From contig NZ_CP124535.1 in NCBI RefSeq assembly GCF_029953595.1, forward strand, positions 2,326,001-2,390,000: a DNA stretch of 64,000 bases, written 5' to 3'. The position numbers and the translations under genes are program-made. This DNA is from Fuscovulum ytuae (GTDB taxonomy: Bacteria > Pseudomonadota > Alphaproteobacteria > Rhodobacterales > Rhodobacteraceae). The notes under the pieces are model-generated. The model saw nothing but the letters and a program-made list of their open reading frames with translations. It ran no database searches and was not told the DNA's origin. Positions 8,952-17,770 of the stretch are shown here, one piece after another; the stretch's first letter is position 1; every line of letters starts with the position of its first letter.

Positions 8952-10547
8952 TCAGGCCACTTCGAATTCCAGTGGCTTGACCTGCTGGAACATCCCGGTG
9001 GATTCAAGCGTTTCCACAACTTTGGGGTCAATCGCCTGATCAAGATACAGGATGGCAATGGCATCCTGACCCACGCCGGACCGACCCAAGGTAAAGTTCG
9101 CGATGTTGACGTTGTTCTTGCCCATGGTCATGCCCAGAAGGCCGATGATGCCCGGCACGTCTTCGTTCGTGGTATAAAGCATGTGGCGGCCGATTTCGGC
9201 GTCGATGTTGATGCCCTTGATCTGGATGAAACGCGGCTTGCCATCGCTGAAGCAGGTGCCCGCAACAGACCGTTCGCGTTTATCAGTGACCATGGTCACC
9301 TTGATATAGGCATCGAAGACACCCGTCTTTTCCTGCCGGGTGGTAGAGATTTGGATGCCACGTTCCTTGGCCACCACGGGGGCGGAGACGAGGTTCACAT
9401 CGGGGTTATGGGCCTTGAGCACCCCCGCGATCACCGATTGGTTCAGCGCGGCAAGGTTCATGTCGGCAACGGCACCATCATAGAGGATGTTGATGGCCTT
9501 GATCGGTTCGTCCGTCATCTGACCGATGAAGGCCCCCAGATGCAGGGCAAGCTTTACCCATGGGCCCATGACGGTGGCCTCTTCCGCCGTGACATTGGGC
9601 ATGTTGAGGGCGTTCTGCACCGCGCCCGTCAGCAGGTAGTCGGACATCTGTTCGGCCACTTGCAGGGCGACATTCTCCTGCGCCTCGGTCGTGGAGGCGC
9701 CGAGATGGGGGGTACACACGACGTTGGGGTGGTTGAAAAGGACGTTTTCGGTGGCGGGTTCCACCTCGAACACATCAAGCGCCGCGGCGGCAACATGGCC
9801 TGCATCCAGCGCGTCTTTCAGCGCCGCCTCGTCGATCAGGCCACCACGGGCGCAGTTGATGATGCGGACGCCCTTCTTCGTCTTGGCAAGGTTCTCGCGC
9901 GACAGGATGTTGCGGGTCTTGTCGGTAAGGGGAACATGCAGGGTGATGAAATCAGCGCGGGCAAGAAGGTCGTCGAGGTCGACCTTGGTCACGCCGAGCT
10001 GTTTCGCGCGTTCTTCGGACAGGAAAGGGTCATAGGCCACGACCTTCATCTTCAGACCGACGGCGCGGTCACAGACGATGCCGCCGATATTGCCTGCACC
10101 GATCACACCGAGGGTCTTGTTAAACAGCTCCACCCCCATGAATTTCGACTTCTCCCATTTGCCGGCATGGGTGGAGGCGTTCGCCTCGGGGATTTGGCGG
10201 GCGATGGAGAACATCATCGCGATGGCATGTTCGGCAGTGGTGATGGAATTGCCGAAGGGCGTGTTCATCACGATGACGCCCTTTTTCGATGCCGCCGGGA
10301 TGTCGACATTGTCGACGCCGATGCCGGCGCGGCCGACGACTTTCAGGTTCGTGGCCTGCTCCAGCAACTTTTCGGTGACCTTGGTGGCCGAGCGGATGGC
10401 GAGGCCGTCATATTGGCCGATCAGTTCGGCCAGCTTTTCCTTGTCCTTGCCGAGTTTCGGCATGTAGTCCACCTCGACCCCACGGTCGCGGAAGATCTGG
10501 ACGGCGGTTTCGGAAAGTTCGTCGGAAACGAGAACGCGGGGGGCCAT
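8952..10547 (-). CDS. serA: D-3-phosphoglycerate dehydrogenase
   Basis: This enzyme catalyses the first committed step of serine synthesis, 3-phosphoglycerate to 3-phosphohydroxypyruvate with NAD. The 531-residue length matches the long form. It has a D-2-hydroxyacid dehydrogenase catalytic and nucleotide-binding domain with the VIGAGNIGG fingerprint, NCARGGLIDE with the catalytic Arg/Glu region, and TPHLGAST with the catalytic His. An intervening ASB-type domain (about 320-440) and a C-terminal ACT domain (about 455-531) that normally binds serine for feedback control follow. serC lies 64 bp upstream on the same strand, so the two likely form an operon. Confidence 0.97.
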   Translation of the reverse strand: MAPRVLVSDELSETAVQIFRDRGVEVDYMPKLGKDKEKLAELIGQYDGLAIRSATKVTEKLLEQATNLKVVGRAGIGVDNVDIPAASKKGVIVMNTPFGNSITTAEHAIAMMFSIARQIPEANASTHAGKWEKSKFMGVELFNKTLGVIGAGNIGGIVCDRAVGLKMKVVAYDPFLSEERAKQLGVTKVDLDDLLARADFITLHVPLTDKTRNILSRENLAKTKKGVRIINCARGGLIDEAALKDALDAGHVAAAALDVFEVEPATENVLFNHPNVVCTPHLGASTTEAQENVALQVAEQMSDYLLTGAVQNALNMPNVTAEEATVMGPWVKLALHLGAFIGQMTDEPIKAINILYDGAVADMNLAALNQSVIAGVLKAHNPDVNLVSAPVVAKERGIQISTTRQEKTGVFDAYIKVTMVTDKRERSVAGTCFSDGKPRFIQIKGINIDAEIGRHMLYTTNEDVPGIIGLLGMTMGKNNVNIANFTLGRSGVGQDAIAILYLDQAIDPKVVETLESTGMFQQVKPLEFEVA

Positions 10548-10583
10548 ACGGGGCTCCTGTCTTTGGGAATTGGGGGATGGGTG

Positions 10584-10605
10584 GGATGGGCAATAATGCC
10601 CATCC
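10584..10605. repeat. REP-like palindrome between serC and serA
   Basis: GGATGGGCA, loop ATAA, TGCCCATCC: a perfect 9-bp stem in the 64-bp serC-serA gap. The unit resembles short palindromes dispersed in intergenic regions of Rhodobacteraceae (from memory). No second copy was seen in this window. It could attenuate or stabilise the serC-serA message. Confidence 0.5.
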
Positions 10606-10611
10606 TACGGA

Positions 10612-11769
10612 TCAGGCGGCCTGCGCCAGCGCCGCGATTTCGGCCTCGAAAGCGTGGGCGATCCACGGCATCAGGGCGGCGACATCGGCGGTTTCGACCG
10701 TCGAACCGCACCAGATGCGCAGGCCGGGGGGGGCGTCGCGATAGGCGCCGATGTCATAGGCCACACCTGCCTTTTCCAGCCGTTTTGCTATGGCCTTGGC
10801 AAAGGCCGCGCCGTCGGTGATGCGGGGATCGGTGAATTTCAGGCAGACCGATGTGGTGGAGGCGGTCGCCGGATCTTCGGCGAGGTTGGCGATCCACGGA
10901 TTTGCGGCGCAGAAATCCCAGACGGTGCGGGCGTTCGCCTCGGCCCGCGCGATCAGGCCCTTGAGGCCGCCCACAGATTTCGCCCATTTGAGGGCCACAA
11001 GATAATCTTCCACCGCCAGCATGGAGGGGGTGTTGATCGTCTCACCCACGAAGATGCCGTCGATCAGTTTGCCCTTGGAAGTCAGGCGGAAAATTTTCGG
11101 CAGGGGCCATGCGGGGGTATAGGTTTCCAGACGCTCAACCGCGCGGGGCGACAGGATCAGCATGCCATGCGCACCTTCGCCACCCAGCACCTTTTGCCAA
11201 GAGAAGGTGGTGACGTCGAGCTTGTCCCAAGGCAGGTCCATCGCGAAGGCGGCAGAGGTCGCGTCGCAGATCGTAAGCCCTTGGCGGGCCGCAGGAATGG
11301 CGTCGGCGTTCGGAAGGCGGACGCCGGAGGTGGTGCCGTTCCAGGTAAAGACCAAGTCGGCGTCGAAATTGACGGTGGTCAGGTCCACGATCTGGCCATA
11401 GGGGGCCTTTTTCACGGTGGCGTCGAGTTTCAGCTGTTTCACCACATCGGTAACCCAGCCTTCGCCAAAGCTTTCCCATGCCAGCATCTCGACGGGGCGC
11501 GCACCCAGCATCGTCCACATCGCCATTTCGACGGCACCCGTATCGGAACCGGGGACGATGCCGATGCGATAGTCCGCCGGAACGCCAAGAATTTCGCGCG
11601 TAAGATCAATGGCTTCTTGCAGCTTTGCCTTGCCCACCGCGGCGCGATGCGAGCGGCCTAAGGGCGCGTCGGCGAGGTGGTTCAGGGTGAATCCGGGGAT
11701 TTTGGCGCAGGGGCCAGAAGAGAAGCGCGGATTGGCCGGGCGCTTGGCCGGCGGGGTCAGGTCTGTCAT
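10612..11769 (-). CDS. serC: Phosphoserine aminotransferase
   Basis: This enzyme transaminates 3-phosphohydroxypyruvate to phosphoserine using PLP. The 385-residue protein starts at the ATG at 11769, preceded by GGAAGG at 11775-11780 (minus strand). The upstream extension of the frame has no family similarity. The Schiff-base lysine is Lys193 in the WQKVLGGEG motif. The protein starts with the [12 protein letters not shown] pattern typical of the alphaproteobacterial type. It is followed by serA in the same direction and divergent from serB, so the whole serine pathway sits together. A leader RNA upstream probably regulates it. Confidence 0.97.
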   Translation of the reverse strand: MTDLTPPAKRPANPRFSSGPCAKIPGFTLNHLADAPLGRSHRAAVGKAKLQEAIDLTREILGVPADYRIGIVPGSDTGAVEMAMWTMLGARPVEMLAWESFGEGWVTDVVKQLKLDATVKKAPYGQIVDLTTVNFDADLVFTWNGTTSGVRLPNADAIPAARQGLTICDATSAAFAMDLPWDKLDVTTFSWQKVLGGEGAHGMLILSPRAVERLETYTPAWPLPKIFRLTSKGKLIDGIFVGETINTPSMLAVEDYLVALKWAKSVGGLKGLIARAEANARTVWDFCAANPWIANLAEDPATASTTSVCLKFTDPRITDGAAFAKAIAKRLEKAGVAYDIGAYRDAPPGLRIWCGSTVETADVAALMPWIAHAFEAEIAALAQAA

Positions 11770-11919
11770 GGTAGCCTTCCAGCTAAAAGCCCTTCGTTGG
11801 GGAAGGGTGTCCCGCCGATGGGGATAGCGGCAGGGCTGGGCTGGCACAAGCGGGAAAACTGCCATAAAGCGGCGGAACGTCGTGCGAAAACGACGCATCT
11901 GTTCACTATCGGAAACCTC
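11770..11919 (-). promoter_or_regulatory. Candidate serC leader RNA with alternative SD pairing
   Basis: The 150-bp serC-serB intergenic region, read on the minus strand, forms a hairpin CCCTTC/GAAGGG (11790-11807). Its 5' arm can instead pair with the serC Shine-Dalgarno GGAAGG (11775-11780). Upstream, a GC-rich arm pairing (11850-11854 with 11811-11815) closes another stem. An alphaproteobacterial serC leader motif is known in this position (Rfam serC family, from memory). The fit is by position and architecture, not by model search. Promoters for both divergent genes must also lie here. Confidence 0.6.
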
Positions 11920-12801
11920 ATGTTCATCGCGACCCTGCTGACCAACCCAGAAACCCCGATCCTTGAACGTGCCACGGTAGAGGCGGTGCGCAATGCCTGG
12001 GGCGGGGGGGATGCGATCTGGCTGGAGCCGGGGGTGGCTGCGGAATTTCCCTTGGAAGCAATGCCCTTGAACCGCTGGGAGGTGTGGGAAGGGTTGCAAG
12101 GTTTGCGCGTCGATCTGGTGGTGCAGGCGGCGGAGGGGCGGCGTAAACGGGTGCTGCTGGCCGATATGGATTCAACCATGATCCAGCAGGAATGCATCGA
12201 CGAATTGGCCGATGAGGCCGGGGTGGGCGCGCGGGTGGCCGAGATCACGCGGCGGGCAATGAACGGGGAGTTGGACTTTGAATCGGCGCTGCGCGAGCGG
12301 GTGGGGTTGCTGCAGGGCCTGCCCGTGGCGGTGATCGACCGGGTGATCCGGGATCGGATCACACTGATGCCGGGGGGGCCTGCCTTGGTGGCGACGATGC
12401 GGGCGAATGGGGCTTATGCGGCGCTGGTGTCGGGCGGCTTTACGGCCTTCACCGCACGGATCGCGGGGGTTTTGGGGTTTGATGAAAACCGCGCTAACCT
12501 TTTGAATTTCAATGGTGATCGTTTGGATGGGACCGTGGCGGAACCGATCCTTGGGCGGCAGGCCAAGGTGGATGCGCTGGAAGACATTACCAAAAGGTTA
12601 ATGATCGCCGAGTCCGAGGTGATGGCGGTTGGCGACGGGGCGAATGATCTGGGGATGTTGAAAAGGGCGGGGGCGGGTGTGGCGCTCCATGCCAAGCCCG
12701 TTGTCGCGGCGGAATGCGATATCCGGATCAACCATGGGGATTTGACGGCGCTTTTGTTCATCCAAGGGTATCGGCGTGAGGAGTTCGTGGGCGGGGCGTA
12801 A
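11920..12801 (+). CDS. serB: Phosphoserine phosphatase
   Basis: This is a HAD-superfamily phosphatase that releases serine from phosphoserine. The chosen ATG at 11920 gives 293 residues; the longer open frame runs through the serC promoter region. Nucleophile Asp82 and acid/base Asp84 lie in LLADMDST, the conserved Ser/Thr is in the LVSGGFTAF loop, and the Mg-binding DGANDLGM loop lies near residue 245. It is divergent from serC, completing the serine pathway in one locus. Confidence 0.96.
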   Translation: MFIATLLTNPETPILERATVEAVRNAWGGGDAIWLEPGVAAEFPLEAMPLNRWEVWEGLQGLRVDLVVQAAEGRRKRVLLADMDSTMIQQECIDELADEAGVGARVAEITRRAMNGELDFESALRERVGLLQGLPVAVIDRVIRDRITLMPGGPALVATMRANGAYAALVSGGFTAFTARIAGVLGFDENRANLLNFNGDRLDGTVAEPILGRQAKVDALEDITKRLMIAESEVMAVGDGANDLGMLKRAGAGVALHAKPVVAAECDIRINHGDLTALLFIQGYRREEFVGGA

Positions 12802-12996
12802 CGGCAAGGCCCCGAAAACCCGGTCCCGGGCGTGACACATGCCCCCTTTGTGAGCCCTGCAATTGGCCAAGACCGGGGGCCCCATGTCAGGCGTGGGGCG
12901 GGCTTGTCATGTTTGATGCGGCGCGCGAGAACGGTATTGGCCATCCCATCAGAGTGACGCTGTCGGGGAAATGGACAGTTAACGCAGCGGGCGCGA
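12802..12996. other. Intergenic region, nothing recognised
   Basis: This is 195 bp between convergent serB and the ClpP-like gene. No ORF with coding character and no clear terminator hairpin was found. Confidence 0.4.
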
Positions 12997-13677
12997 TCAG
13001 TTGGCCGAGGGGTCAGGGGTAAGGAAACCGGCGGCCTCCATCTCGGCCCGCGAGGGATACCACATGGTACCCATGCCAAGCGAAACGATCTTGACCGCGA
13101 AATCGGCGCTGACGCCGTGATTGAGAAAATGGGTGATCAGCTTGTTCGCGTCGCGCTGGCCTTCGTCGTAAACCCATTCGGCGAAAGCGAATTCGTCGAT
13201 CCAACCACTTTCGGCCTGCCAATCCTGATAGTAGCTGCGCATCGCGTCTACACCCCAACTTGAGGGATGGAGTCCGATGCGGCCACCGCGATTCATGCGG
13301 CGTTCCGTGCCCGCGACAAAGAGGATGGCACAGGCCGAGGCGCATTCCCCTGCAACTTCGGTCTTGAGGCCGTAATCGCTGATGATGGCGGCCATTTCAT
13401 AGGCAGCTTCGATAAAGCCGCCATCCGAGGTGAGACGGAGGGTGTCAATCCGATCGGCATGGCGGGCAAGAAGCGCGCGCAGGGCATCGATATCTTCATA
13501 GGCTATATCGCCCACGGTATCAGCCGGGGTCAGACCAGAGGACGGATCGATAAGGGTCGTGTCGACGGCAAAATCCGTGTTGTAGATCAGACGGTTGGCA
13601 TCAAGCGTGAAGCGCGTGTCAGCGTAGGCTGGCAGGGAGGCAAGCAGAAGGATGGCAAGCGCAGCTGGACGGGTCAC
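12997..13677 (-). CDS. Periplasmic ClpP/crotonase-like protein
   Basis: This 226-residue protein has a clear Sec signal peptide (hydrophobic residues 5-16, ending near AYA-DT). The mature part resembles the ClpP/crotonase-fold periplasmic proteins of COG3904. LRLTSDGG is followed by helix EAAYEMAAII, then GECASACAILFVAG with a candidate nucleophilic Ser, then IGLHPSSW with a candidate His. These motifs mirror the Ser-His order of ClpP and SppA-type proteases. Activity is not established for the family, so it may be a protease or a non-catalytic fold. It has no operon partner. Confidence 0.75.
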   Translation of the reverse strand: MTRPAALAILLLASLPAYADTRFTLDANRLIYNTDFAVDTTLIDPSSGLTPADTVGDIAYEDIDALRALLARHADRIDTLRLTSDGGFIEAAYEMAAIISDYGLKTEVAGECASACAILFVAGTERRMNRGGRIGLHPSSWGVDAMRSYYQDWQAESGWIDEFAFAEWVYDEGQRDANKLITHFLNHGVSADFAVKIVSLGMGTMWYPSRAEMEAAGFLTPDPSAN

Positions 13678-13786
13678 GGGTATCCTCGGTTATGGTGCTG
13701 CGGCAGGGTAGCCTGTGCGCGTCGGGCTGCAAAGGGCCTGCGGGAACGGGGTTTACTTCGCCAGAACGGCGGCGGATGAAAGCGCC

Positions 13787-14554
13787 ATGATCTTTGAAAT
13801 CGCCACCCATCTTGCGCTGTTCCTGATCCTTGCGGCCTTTCTGGCCGGGTTTGTCGATTCCATCGCGGGGGGCGGGGGGTTGATCTCGGTGCCCGCGCTG
13901 CTGCTGGCGGGGGCGTCGCCGATTGAGGCCTTGGCGACGAACAAGTTGCAGGGCACTTTCGGGGCGGCGACGGCGACGGTCACCTATGCGCGTGCAGGGC
14001 ATGTGCGGTTGCGCGAACAGCTTGGAATGGCTGTGATTTCTGCGATCGGCGGGGGGTTGGGGGCGCTTGTGGCGCATCTGATTCCGGTGGGTGTCCTGCG
14101 CGTGGTGATGCCGGTGGTTCTGGTGGCGGTCGCGCTTTTTTTCGCATTGAAACCGGGGCTTAGCGATGCGGATCGGGTGCAGCGGATGCGGCCCGCTGTG
14201 TTTGCCGTGACGGCGGTGCCTTTGATTGCAGCCTATGACGGGTTTTTTGGTCCCGGCACGGGGTCCTTTTTCATGCTGGCCTTCGTGATGTTGGCGGGGT
14301 TTGGCGTCCTGAAGGCGACGGCGCATACCAAGCTTTTGAATTTCGCCAGCAATATCGGGAGTTTGGCCGTATTCATCCCCTCTGGCGCGATGTGGTGGGC
14401 GGTCGGTCTGTGCATGGCAGCGTCCCAGGTGCTGGGCGCATCCATTGGGGCGCGACTGGCGATGCGGGTGGGGGCGCGGCTGATCAAACCGCTTTTGGTG
14501 GTGACGTCGACGGCGATGGCGGGACGGCTTTTGTGGCAGGTTTGGATGGGCTAG
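13787..14554 (+). CDS. TSUP (TauE/SafE) family permease
   Basis: This 255-residue inner-membrane protein has about seven to eight hydrophobic helices and the family signature VDSIAGGGGLISVPALLLAG near the N-terminus. TSUP proteins export sulfite, sulfoacetate or related organosulfur anions, but the substrate here is unknown. The ATG at 13787 places the first helix at residues 5-25. The open frame extends upstream to a GTG at 13715, which would add a hydrophilic, unrelated stretch. It is transcribed divergently from the ClpP-like gene. Confidence 0.88.
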   Translation: MIFEIATHLALFLILAAFLAGFVDSIAGGGGLISVPALLLAGASPIEALATNKLQGTFGAATATVTYARAGHVRLREQLGMAVISAIGGGLGALVAHLIPVGVLRVVMPVVLVAVALFFALKPGLSDADRVQRMRPAVFAVTAVPLIAAYDGFFGPGTGSFFMLAFVMLAGFGVLKATAHTKLLNFASNIGSLAVFIPSGAMWWAVGLCMAASQVLGASIGARLAMRVGARLIKPLLVVTSTAMAGRLLWQVWMG

Positions 14555-14584
14555 GTTTGTGCGGTTTTTCAGGGGCTTGGCCGA

Positions 14585-14636
14585 TAACGACTGTGCCCTG
14601 TTTTGTGCCGCATTCTGTGCAGCAAACTGTGGGCAC
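14585..14636. repeat. Dispersed 52-bp element, copy 1
   Basis: This stretch matches 49515-49566 over its whole length with only a handful of substitutions and no gaps. Read on the minus strand it contains three units starting GCACA spaced 12 bp apart, then CTGC and AAACTGTGG-type sequence. Both copies lie just after a plus-strand gene that faces a minus-strand gene. See findings. Confidence 0.75.
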
Positions 14637-14681
14637 GCAGCGAACGGTGGACCGGCCTTATGCGCAACGCGCAGAAGGCAG

Positions 14682-15761
14682 TCACGCCCCCCAATCGGCC
14701 GCTTGCATTTCGCGCAAGCGGGAGGCGGTGCGTTCGAATTCGAAGGCGCCCGTGCCTTCGAGGTAGAGGCGTTCGGGTTCATCGGCGGCAGAGCAGATCA
14801 GACGCACCTTCGCCTCGTACAAGGCATCGATGAGAGTGACGAAGCGTTTCGCCTCGTTGTAGTTCGAGGCGGAAAGTTGGGGGATGTCTTCGAGGATCAG
14901 GACGCGGGCCGCCTGCGCGATGGCGAGGTAGTCGCCGGGACCGAGAGGACGGGCGCAGAGATCCCAGAAGGTGGCGCGAGCCACGCCGTTGGCAAAACGC
15001 GGCACTTCGATTGTGCGGCCATTGACCGGCAGGGTCAGGGGTGCGCCCTTGGTGCCGCCGGTGAGATCTGACCAGATGGCGTCGATCTCGCCCCGCACCT
15101 TGCCAGAGGGATGGAAATAGACCTGCGCGCCCTGCAGGCGATGTTGGCGGTAATCTGTCGGGCTTTCGAGTTCCACGACCTCAAGCCGGGCGCGGATCAT
15201 GTCGATGAAGGGCAGAAAGAGCGCGCGGTTGAGGCCGTTGAGATAGAGGTCTTCGGGTGGCCTGTTGGACGTGGTGACGATCACCACACCCCCGGCGAGA
15301 AGCTTTTCGAAGAGGCGGCCCACCACCATGGCATCGGTGATATCGGTGATCTGCATTTCGTCAAAGCAGAGAAGGCGGGTGTCCTTCAGGATCGCCTCGG
15401 CCACCGGGGTGATCGGGTCTTCGACGCCTTTCTGACGGGCGGCATGCATGGCCTTTTGCGTCTCTTGCATGAAGGCGTGGAAATGCACGCGGCGTTTCTG
15501 GCGGATGTCTGTTGCCTGATGGAAAAGGTCCATCAGCATGGATTTGCCGCGCCCGACACCACCCCAGAGATAAAGCCCCTTGGGCGGCATCAGAGGCTTG
15601 GCGAATAGACCGGCAAACAGTCCGACACGACGGTCGGCATGGGTTTCCAGCCAGTGGCGGATCTGTTCGAGTTGCGGCAGCACGGCATGTTGCGCCGGAT
15701 CGGCGCGCAGGCCGCCTTCGGCGGCACGGGAGTCATAAAGCTCGGTCAGGGTTTTCCGCAT
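14682..15761 (-). CDS. zapE: Cell division protein ZapE (AFG1-like ATPase)
   Basis: This 359-residue AFG1/ZapE-family P-loop ATPase has Walker A GGVGRGKSMLMD near residue 65 and Walker B LLCFDEMQITD near residue 135. Further AAA-type sensor sequence follows (TTSNRPPEDLY). ZapE associates with the divisome in E. coli, and the mitochondrial homologue degrades or chaperones respiratory subunits. I chose the ATG at 15761 (MRKTL), because the upstream extension of the frame lacks family character. Confidence 0.93.
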   Translation of the reverse strand: MRKTLTELYDSRAAEGGLRADPAQHAVLPQLEQIRHWLETHADRRVGLFAGLFAKPLMPPKGLYLWGGVGRGKSMLMDLFHQATDIRQKRRVHFHAFMQETQKAMHAARQKGVEDPITPVAEAILKDTRLLCFDEMQITDITDAMVVGRLFEKLLAGGVVIVTTSNRPPEDLYLNGLNRALFLPFIDMIRARLEVVELESPTDYRQHRLQGAQVYFHPSGKVRGEIDAIWSDLTGGTKGAPLTLPVNGRTIEVPRFANGVARATFWDLCARPLGPGDYLAIAQAARVLILEDIPQLSASNYNEAKRFVTLIDALYEAKVRLICSAADEPERLYLEGTGAFEFERTASRLREMQAADWGA

Positions 15762-15942
15762 ACCGTTGTATACCGCGCAATGCCGGATGAGGGAAGCGGC
15801 GGGATAGCACATACCATCGGATGGGCCACCGACCGATGCAAGGCGGCGATGACCTCTCGACAGGATGCAGGCTTGGGTTGGGTTGCGTATTTTACGTATA
15901 GGCCGCCAGCCTTCTGAGGCGGCTTTGTAAGGCCGGAATATC

Positions 15943-16122
15943 ATGAGCGACGCGACCCACGGACTGCCGATTCACACGCCGGACCCAGAGTTCGGCCGCG
16001 CGTATCAGCGTCCGGGTGAAGTGATGCCGCAATTGCGGATTTCGCGTGGCTGGTGGCTGCTGCCGATGCTGGCCGGGGGCGTGGCGGGCTGGGCGATGAT
16101 CCTGCGCGCGATTTTTTTCTAA
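15943..16122 (+). CDS. Small membrane protein, 59 residues (tandem paralogue A)
   Basis: This short ORF starts MSDATHGLPI, has a hydrophilic N-terminal half with PDPEFG, then RGWWLLP and a single C-terminal transmembrane helix ending AIFF. The next gene encodes a clear paralogue with the same start, the PDPEF motif, RGWWLVP and an LFF end, so both are real and arose by duplication. Function is unknown. Unlike copy B, no sigma-28 element was found upstream. Confidence 0.8.
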   Translation: MSDATHGLPIHTPDPEFGRAYQRPGEVMPQLRISRGWWLLPMLAGGVAGWAMILRAIFF

Positions 16123-16142
16123 CTCTTCCTATTGGCGAGCCC

Positions 16143-16169
16143 TAAATCGCTTTCTGGTTGTGCCGTTTC
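16143..16169 (+). promoter_or_regulatory. Sigma-28 promoter for the 63-residue membrane protein
   Basis: CCTAAA with TAAA at 16143-16146, a 15-nt spacer, then GCCGTTTC at 16162-16169. The -35, spacer and -10 are the same as the fliS element. The start codon of the downstream gene is at 16221. Confidence 0.65.
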
Positions 16170-16220
16170 GGAGAATGCGGCACGATCACCGTGCCCGCAT
16201 GCAGAACGGGGCCAATCAAG

Positions 16221-16412
16221 ATGAGCGACGCGACACATGGCTTTCCGATCCATCGCCCAGACCCGGAGTTCGGGCAGGATTATGGTCGTGCCTATGCCCT
16301 GCCGGGTGAAAGCATCCCACGGATCGGTTTGGCGCGCGGCTGGTGGCTGGTGCCGTCCTTGGCCTTTGGGCTAGCGGGATGGGGGTTCCTGATCCAAGCC
16401 CTGTTCTTCTGA
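16221..16412 (+). CDS. Small membrane protein, 63 residues (tandem paralogue B)
   Basis: This paralogue of the preceding gene starts with MSDATHGFPIH, has RPDPEFG, then a small insertion, RGWWLVP and one C-terminal transmembrane helix. The ATG at 16221 is supported by its identical alignment to the start of copy A; the frame extends upstream but the extension is not shared. A strong sigma-28-like promoter precedes it, suggesting that this copy, and not A, is expressed with flagellar genes. The topology is probably N-in with a short periplasmic or membrane-embedded C-terminus. Confidence 0.82.
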   Translation: MSDATHGFPIHRPDPEFGQDYGRAYALPGESIPRIGLARGWWLVPSLAFGLAGWGFLIQALFF

Positions 16413-16420
16413 GGCAGCGC

Positions 16421-16447
16421 TAAACCCTTCACGGGTCAAGCCGTTCA
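16421..16447 (+). promoter_or_regulatory. Sigma-28 promoter for the GAF-like gene
   Basis: GCTAAA (TAAA at 16421-16424), 15-nt spacer, GCCGTTCA (16440-16447). Both halves and the spacing match the fliS, che and fliD elements. It lies 32 nt upstream of the ATG at 16479. Confidence 0.7.
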
Positions 16448-16478
16448 GGTGAGAAGTATTTTCGAGCAGGAGGCAGGA

Positions 16479-17738
16479 ATGGCAGTGGCCCATCTCTACG
16501 GTCTTAAACCGGTCGAGCGCGAGGCGCCGCGGGCGCCGCGGATGTTCGTTGAACCCGCGGATTTTGCCGCTGTGGCGGAACTGGCGCGATCCATCGCCGG
16601 TTGCGAGCGGGCCTGCATCCGACTGGAAGATGACGAAACGGGCGAGATGCGGCTGGCCTTTTTTCCGGGATTGCCGGGCGTGGAAGACCTGCCCGCGGCG
16701 CTTTTGCCGAATGGGCGCGGGTTGACGGTGCTGGACGACATGCCAGCATCGCGGGAGTTGGCCGAGGCCGGCCTGCCGGAGCTGGCCTTTTGGGCGGGCT
16801 TTGCGCTGAAATCGCAGGGCGGGCGCGTTCTGGGCGTGCTGGGGCTGATGGACAGTGCGCCGCGCAGCCTGAACGATGTGACAGTTCAGCAATTGGTGCA
16901 GCTTTCGGGCATCCTGTCCTTGGGGATCGGCATGGCGGCATCCGTCATCCGGGTTCTGGCGCGGCAGACGCTGGGCGTGATCGAGGATGTGACCGAGCTG
17001 GAAGAGGGCGCCGCCTCGCCTGCGCTGCGCGGGTTGATGCGCTATGCCACCGGGCGGTTGCCCGCCAATGACGAAGCGATGGCGATGCGGATCACCGGGC
17101 TGGCCGAAATGGTGGACGGGACGCTTTTGTTGACCGAGACGGCGAAGTCGATCCTGTTCACGCATGGGTTCCGACTGTCTTCGTCGGAGTTGGTGGAACC
17201 AGAGGCAGAAGAAGAGGTGGCGACCTCGGCTGCGCCGAAGGAATTTCAGGCGATGGCGCGGCTGCGCATCGGCGAGGTGCATCACGACATCGCGCGGGAT
17301 GACGAGACGGACAAGTTTGCCTTCCGTATCACGGGAAGCGATGCGGATTGGGTGCTTCTGGACAATGGGCTGGAGCAGGGTTGGCCGGAAATGGCGGCCG
17401 AGATCATCAAGCGCACCCGCAATGCGACCTTTGACTATGTGCGCATGCACATGATCCATCGCCGCGACGCGCCGATGCCGCAGGGCGAGTATCGCTATGA
17501 CCTTTATGGCATCGAATGGTGCGTGCGTGGCACACCCGAAGCGGCAGAGGCGCGGGGCGAGGATGGGGTGTGGCGCGGCTTTGACGCATCCAGCGCAAGC
17601 CCGGACAATCCGCGGGACTTTTCGGCCCTGGCGGCCTTTGCGGCGATCCCCGATCTGGAGACACGTATCGGGGAAGATGTGCATGAATGGTCCAAGCGGA
17701 TTGCCGCCGGATCGGAGATCACGCCTGTTTTCAACTGA
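16479..17738 (+). CDS. GAF-like domain protein, putative FliA-regulated gene
   Basis: This 419-residue cytoplasmic protein has no recognised orthologue. Residues about 25-155 resemble a GAF domain, with a SIAGCERACIRLE strand and an LGVLGLMDSAPRS-x-x-D segment typical of the GAF C-terminal half. The remaining roughly 260 residues, with an acidic linker near 240-255, match nothing I know. The start is the ATG at 16479, with AGGAGG at 16468-16473; an in-frame ATG at 16449 lacks a ribosome binding site. A near-perfect sigma-28 promoter and convergence on fliA suggest a motility or signalling role (inference). Confidence 0.8.
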   Translation: MAVAHLYGLKPVEREAPRAPRMFVEPADFAAVAELARSIAGCERACIRLEDDETGEMRLAFFPGLPGVEDLPAALLPNGRGLTVLDDMPASRELAEAGLPELAFWAGFALKSQGGRVLGVLGLMDSAPRSLNDVTVQQLVQLSGILSLGIGMAASVIRVLARQTLGVIEDVTELEEGAASPALRGLMRYATGRLPANDEAMAMRITGLAEMVDGTLLLTETAKSILFTHGFRLSSSELVEPEAEEEVATSAAPKEFQAMARLRIGEVHHDIARDDETDKFAFRITGSDADWVLLDNGLEQGWPEMAAEIIKRTRNATFDYVRMHMIHRRDAPMPQGEYRYDLYGIEWCVRGTPEAAEARGEDGVWRGFDASSASPDNPRDFSALAAFAAIPDLETRIGEDVHEWSKRIAAGSEITPVFN

Positions 17739-17746
17739 AGGTAGGA

Positions 17747-17770
17747 GGGGACGCTTCAGTCGGCGTCCCC
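17747..17770. terminator. Hairpin shared by two convergent genes
   Basis: GGGGACGC, loop of 8, GCGTCCCC. It overlaps the last codons of fliA and sits 9 bp after the GAF-like gene stop, so it could end transcription from both sides. There is no long T-run. Confidence 0.5.

Noticed and set aside
8868..10820. A 650-codon open frame on the plus strand
   Set aside because: Antisense to serA and the end of serC; His/Asp/Gly-rich shadow composition and no domain pattern.
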